A stretch of 64,000 nucleotides of DNA from assembly GCA_049322755.1 (NCBI GenBank), contig JBMOQX010000007.1, forward strand, positions 99,160 to 163,159, in the 5' to 3' direction. Position numbers and translations under genes: made by a program. The DNA is from DATIUV01 sp049322755. Its GTDB lineage: Bacteria > Pseudomonadota > Gammaproteobacteria > Burkholderiales > UBA6910. The notes below the pieces were generated by a model. The model had not been told where the DNA came from, ran no database searches, and saw nothing but the letters and a program-made list of their open reading frames with translations. Positions 62,045 through 64,000 of the stretch are shown piece after piece; the stretch's first letter is position 1; each line of letters begins with the position of its first letter.

Positions 62045-62325
62045 CCTGGACGCTCGAGGCCCAGCGCTGGCTTGAGGACATCTTCGAGTACATCGCTGCG
62101 GACAATCCACAGGCCGCGGCGCGCACGGTCCAAGGCATCTACGAGCGGGCGCAGGATCTCACGCGCTTTCCGCAGCTCGGCTCCCGATACACCGCGTCAT
62201 CGCGCCATGTCCGGGTACTTCTCTACGGGCATTACCGAATCGCGTACCTCATCAAGGACGATGGCAACATCGACATCCTGGGCGTCTTCCATGGTGCGCT
62301 GGACATCACGAGGTATCAACTCTAA
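62032..62325 (+). CDS. parE: ParE-family toxin (cassette 4)
   Basis: A 97-residue ParE/RelE-superfamily toxin: IAWTLEAQRWLEDIFEYIAADNPQAAARTVQGIYERAQDLTRFPQLGSRYT, then VRVLLYGHYRIAYLIKDDGNIDILGVFHGALDITRY. The YRIAYLI and GVFHGALD motifs are typical for the plasmid-stabilisation ParE group. The overlap with the antitoxin gene is the usual antitoxin-first order. The gene symbol is used in the family sense only; its target was not inferred from sequence. Confidence 0.92.
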   Translation: MAEIAWTLEAQRWLEDIFEYIAADNPQAAARTVQGIYERAQDLTRFPQLGSRYTASSRHVRVLLYGHYRIAYLIKDDGNIDILGVFHGALDITRYQL

Positions 62326-62329
62326 TGCC

Positions 62330-62419
62330 ACATAACATGGCGGTGGTGTCGGCCGCGGCGGGAACCGCCATGGTTCACTTTGCGCCCTGCCCGCCTCGCC
62401 GCACACCTTCACGTTGGGC
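62330..62419 (+). other. attC site 4
   Basis: R'' ACATAAC (62330-62336) and R' GTTGGGC (62413-62419) enclose a 90-base site whose arms (GGTGTCGGCCGCGGCGGG and CCCGCCTCGCCGCACACC) are largely complementary. Recombination point between G62413 and T62414. R' fits GTTRRRY. Confidence 0.83.
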
Positions 62420-62439
62420 CTCCCATTGAGGGACAGCTC

Positions 62440-62847
62440 ATGCCCTACATCGACTGCTATCTTGTACCGGTCCCTTGCGAGAACAAGGCGGCCTACGAAG
62501 AGTTGGCGCGAATCTCTGCTGCCGTGGTACGAGAGCATGGCGCCCTTCGCGTGCTCGAGTGCTGGTTAGACGAGTCTGGTCCAGAGGCCTCGTCGTACCA
62601 TGCGACCGAAGCAAGATTGAATTCCGAGGAATACGGCAGCTTCGTCAGGGCGGCTGGTGCACGCGTGGGCGAGACGGTTGTCTTCTCATTCGTCGAGTGG
62701 CCGGACAAGGCAACAAGGGATGCGGGAATGCAGAGAGTCACCAACGATCCGCGCATGCTGTTTCAAGATCAGCCACCAGTCTTCGATGGCCGATGCCTCA
62801 TTGCCGGCGGCTTCCACCCAATGCTGGGCGAAGACAACGAGGCCTAA
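62440..62847 (+). CDS. DUF1428 family protein (cassette 5)
   Basis: A 135-residue protein from the ATG at 62440 (MPYIDCYLVPVPCENKAAYEELA). It matches the DUF1428/YbaA family, ferredoxin-like dimeric alpha/beta proteins of unknown function: REHGALRVLECWLDE, ETVVFSFVEWPDKATRDAGMQRVTNDPRM and FDGRCLIAGGFHPM. The stop lies in the R'' box of attC site 5. This is the only non-toxin, non-transferase cargo of the intact cassettes. Confidence 0.88.
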   Translation: MPYIDCYLVPVPCENKAAYEELARISAAVVREHGALRVLECWLDESGPEASSYHATEARLNSEEYGSFVRAAGARVGETVVFSFVEWPDKATRDAGMQRVTNDPRMLFQDQPPVFDGRCLIAGGFHPMLGEDNEA

Positions 62848-62890
62848 CACTGCGCTGCAAGCATCGCGCCCCTGAGCTTCGACGTTCGGC
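62842..62890 (+). other. attC site 5 (short)
   Basis: R'' GCCTAAC (62842-62848) and R' GTTCGGC (62884-62890) span only 49 bases, at the short end for attC sites. Arms are TGCGCTGCAAGC and GAGCTTCGAC-like with limited pairing. R' has one deviation from GTTRRRY. It is identical to the R' of site 6 and complements that site's R'' with one mismatch. Confidence 0.6.
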
Positions 62891-62927
62891 CCCAGACTGA
62901 AAGGGCAGCCTCTCCGTAGGAAGGGAT

Positions 62928-63278
62928 TTGCTGTCCATACGCCTAAGGCGTATAGTTGCAGACATATTCACCTTGATCGAATCGTCGGCGTTTGACGCGG
63001 TCCGCCCGATCTACTTGGACGACGATGAGTACGCCGAGCTACAGCAATTCATGATGCAGAACCCCGAGTCGGGTCAGCTTGTGCCTGGCTCGGGCGGGGT
63101 GCGGAAAGTTCGGTGGAAGCGCCCGGGCATGGGTAAGCGCGGCGGCCTGCGGGTGATCTATTTTGTACGGTTCAGACCGAACGAATTCTGGATGCTGTCC
63201 ATCTACGCAAAGGCGAAGTCGGACAATGTTTTCGGACACATTCTGAAAGAGCTGTTGGAGGGGTTCCGAAATGAGTAA
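62928..63278 (+). CDS. RelE/HigB-type toxin (cassette 6)
   Basis: A 116-residue frame starting at TTG 62928, preceded by AGGAAGGG. The conserved part begins at FTLIESSAFDAVRPIYLDDDEYAELQQFMMQNPESGQLVPGSGGVRKVRWKRPGMGKRGGLRVIYFVRF, the signature of HigB-2/RelE-like toxins. The first 15 residues are out of family, so the true start may be later at a non-standard codon. The end overlaps the antitoxin gene by eight bases. Predicted mRNA interferase. Confidence 0.9.
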   Translation: MLSIRLRRIVADIFTLIESSAFDAVRPIYLDDDEYAELQQFMMQNPESGQLVPGSGGVRKVRWKRPGMGKRGGLRVIYFVRFRPNEFWMLSIYAKAKSDNVFGHILKELLEGFRNE

Positions 63279-63585
63279 GAAACTGACTGGAAAAGCTCTG
63301 GCCAAATTCGAAGCCGAGCGTAATGTGTGGAAAGAAGTCCTGGAAGGAGTGAAGGAAATCAAAGCCGGCGGCGGGAAGCGCACGAAGGTACAGCCGACAT
63401 CGCAAGTGGTTCGGGTGCGGCTCAAGAGTGGGCTGTCTCAAGCGGAGTTTGCTGCAGCGCTGGGGGTTTCGAAGCGCACGCTGGAGCAGTGGGAGCAAGG
63501 CCGCCGTGAACCGTCCGGCGCAGCGAAACAACTGCTCAAGATCGCGGAGCGCCATCCTGAGATCCTGGTCGAGGTTGCCGCATGA
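63271..63585 (+). CDS. HigA-2-type HTH antitoxin (cassette 6)
   Basis: A 104-residue antitoxin with an XRE helix-turn-helix in its second half (RLKSGLSQAEFAAALGVSKRTLEQWEQGRREPSGAAKQLLKIAERHPEILVEV, about 50-104). It follows an N-terminal helical toxin-binding part (KLTGKALAKFEAERNVWKEVLEGVKEIKAGG). Toxin-first order with overlap is as in HigB-2/HigA-2 systems. It probably represses the cassette promoter. Confidence 0.92.
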   Translation: MSKKLTGKALAKFEAERNVWKEVLEGVKEIKAGGGKRTKVQPTSQVVRVRLKSGLSQAEFAAALGVSKRTLEQWEQGRREPSGAAKQLLKIAERHPEILVEVAA

Positions 63586-63613
63586 CCACCAAGGGTGGTC
63601 CGGGTCATCAGGG

Positions 63614-63718
63614 GTCGAACCAACGGCTGGAGCGGACCGCCCAACAGCGTCGCTGCGCTCGCTGTTGGGTTCCCTCCTCACTTCGTTCGTCGACGGCCGC
63701 TCAGCGGAAACGTTCGGC
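63614..63718 (+). other. attC site 6
   Basis: R'' GTCGAAC (63614-63620) and R' GTTCGGC (63712-63718) bound a 105-base site. Arms CGGCTGGAGCGG and CCGCTCAGCGG pair with a single extra G (extrahelical base), and a perfect 10-bp central stem CCCAACAGCG/CGCTGTTGGG follows. Recombination point between G63712 and T63713. Confidence 0.88.
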
Positions 63719-63738
63719 CTCACCTAACGAGGCGTGGT

Positions 63739-63876
63739 ATGAAAGTACGCAACATCCATGAACGCGAGTTCCGCGCGACCGACCCAATCGGTGGCCTGAT
63801 CGATTCGCTCGCGTCGCCAGCCGACGCCCTGTGGCCGATCGAGTCGTGGCCCCGCATGATCTTCGACCGCCCGCTA
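63739..63876 (+). pseudogene. Gene of cassette 7 interrupted by an IS630-type element
   Basis: From the ATG at 63739 the frame reads MKVRNIHEREFRATDPIGGL, then a continuation containing SLASPADALWPIESWPRMIFDRPL (46 residues to 63876). This looks like the start of a normal soluble protein, possibly of the SRPBCC superfamily; I am not sure of the family. At about 63875 the reading continues into the inverted end of an insertion sequence, so the gene is broken. The missing part may lie beyond the window. Confidence 0.65.
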
Positions 63877-64000
63877 GTGTCGTGTCCCGCTGATTCGTTG
63901 ACAAAGTCGTTGCAGCTTCGCGAGGATCGAATCAGCGGTAGCGGTCCACACGAAGGGCTTGCAGTTCTGGTTGTGATGAGTGACGAAATGGTCGATCTTA
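63874..64000 (-). mobile_element. IS630-family insertion sequence, 3-prime end of the transposase (partial)
   Basis: On the minus strand the frame from the window edge to the TAG at 63876-63874 gives KIDHFVTHHNQNCKPFVWTA, then TADSILAKLQRLCQRISGT, the C-terminal signature of IS630 (Tc1/mariner-like) transposases. The TA at 63875-63876 fits the TA target preference of this family, and GTGTCGTGTCC from 63877 would be the IS end. The rest of the element lies outside the window. Confidence 0.8.

Larger units (their letters stand above)
60050..63876 (+). mobile_element. Integron cassette array without integrase in the window
   Basis: Six complete cassettes and a seventh broken one are joined head to tail by attC sites at 60468, 61144, 61744, 62330, 62842 and 63614. 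All genes read rightwards. In each case checked, the R'' box at the end of a cassette complements the R' box at its start: GTTAGAT/ATCTAAC and GTTATGT/ACATAAC exactly, the others with one mismatch. Gene stop codons overlap the R'' box in four cassettes. GC content and codon use are lower and more mixed than in the flanking chromosome. No intI gene is visible, so it is either a CALIN (attC cluster lacking integrase) or an array whose integrase lies to the right of the window. Confidence 0.85.

Noticed and set aside
63722..63728. ACCTAAC as another attC R'' box
   Set aside because: It lies four bases after the R' box of site 6, with no partner R' and no hairpin, so it is probably chance.

Overview
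The window is about 64 kb of high-GC chromosome, most probably from a betaproteobacterium (Burkholderiales/Nitrosomonadales-like). The evidence is the gene order hisGDCBHAFIE-hinT-tatABC, next to a degS-like protease gene, a Nif3-like gene, petABC and sspAB, together with Bug/TctC-type solute-binding proteins and fused NuoEF-type formate dehydrogenase subunits. The species cannot be named from the sequence. Apart from cassettes 60-64 kb, the window looks vertically inherited.

0.2-20 kb: a formyl-CoA/formate C1 module. Transcribed leftwards are a ThDP enzyme of the 2-hydroxyacyl-CoA lyase/oxalyl-CoA decarboxylase group, a formyl-CoA (class III) CoA-transferase and a 10-formyl-THF hydrolase-like protein. 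Further right lie a TctCBA transporter followed by a cytidylate-kinase-like/BON protein, UspA, TerC, formate-THF ligase, an NAD-type formate dehydrogenase and SucCD. A cysteine-free Crp/Fnr protein is encoded divergently at 4.5 kb. Four palindromes of the form TTGAC-N4-GTCAA stand upstream of the lyase operon/regulator, tctC, fhs and sucC. In two of them a -10 hexamer sits at the same distance, placing the box at -41.5. The parts read as a regulon: import a carboxylate, activate it to a CoA ester, release formyl-CoA, then oxidise formate or load it on folate.

20-36.7 kb: housekeeping genes. These are a membrane-fusion adaptor, tRNA-Thr, sspBA, the cytochrome bc1 complex, Nif3, a DegS-like protease, Tat export and the complete histidine operon.

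36.7-57.5 kb: accessory metabolism and envelope functions. A lipoprotein peptidase is followed by a two-component system with a PAS-GAF receptor that lacks an output domain, a DoxX-NDH-2 fusion and an aquaporin. Then come two glycoside hydrolases (GH63-like and amylo-1,6-glucosidase), a GMC oxidoreductase, a secreted cyclase-like protein, an SDR, and a bufferin-type copper RiPP cluster (precursor, MNIO maturase, partner protein, DoxX) with an EF-hand protein. Two inverted-repeat elements lie here.

57.7-59.9 kb: an aminotransferase and a ketopantoate-reductase-like protein.

60.0-64.0 kb: an integron cassette array without an integrase gene in view. It has an attI-like junction, six attC sites and six complete cassettes: an acetyltransferase, four type II toxin-antitoxin pairs and a DUF1428 protein. 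A seventh cassette is interrupted by an IS630-type element that runs off the window. R'' boxes complement the preceding R' boxes exactly or with one mismatch, which is the signature of integrated cassettes.
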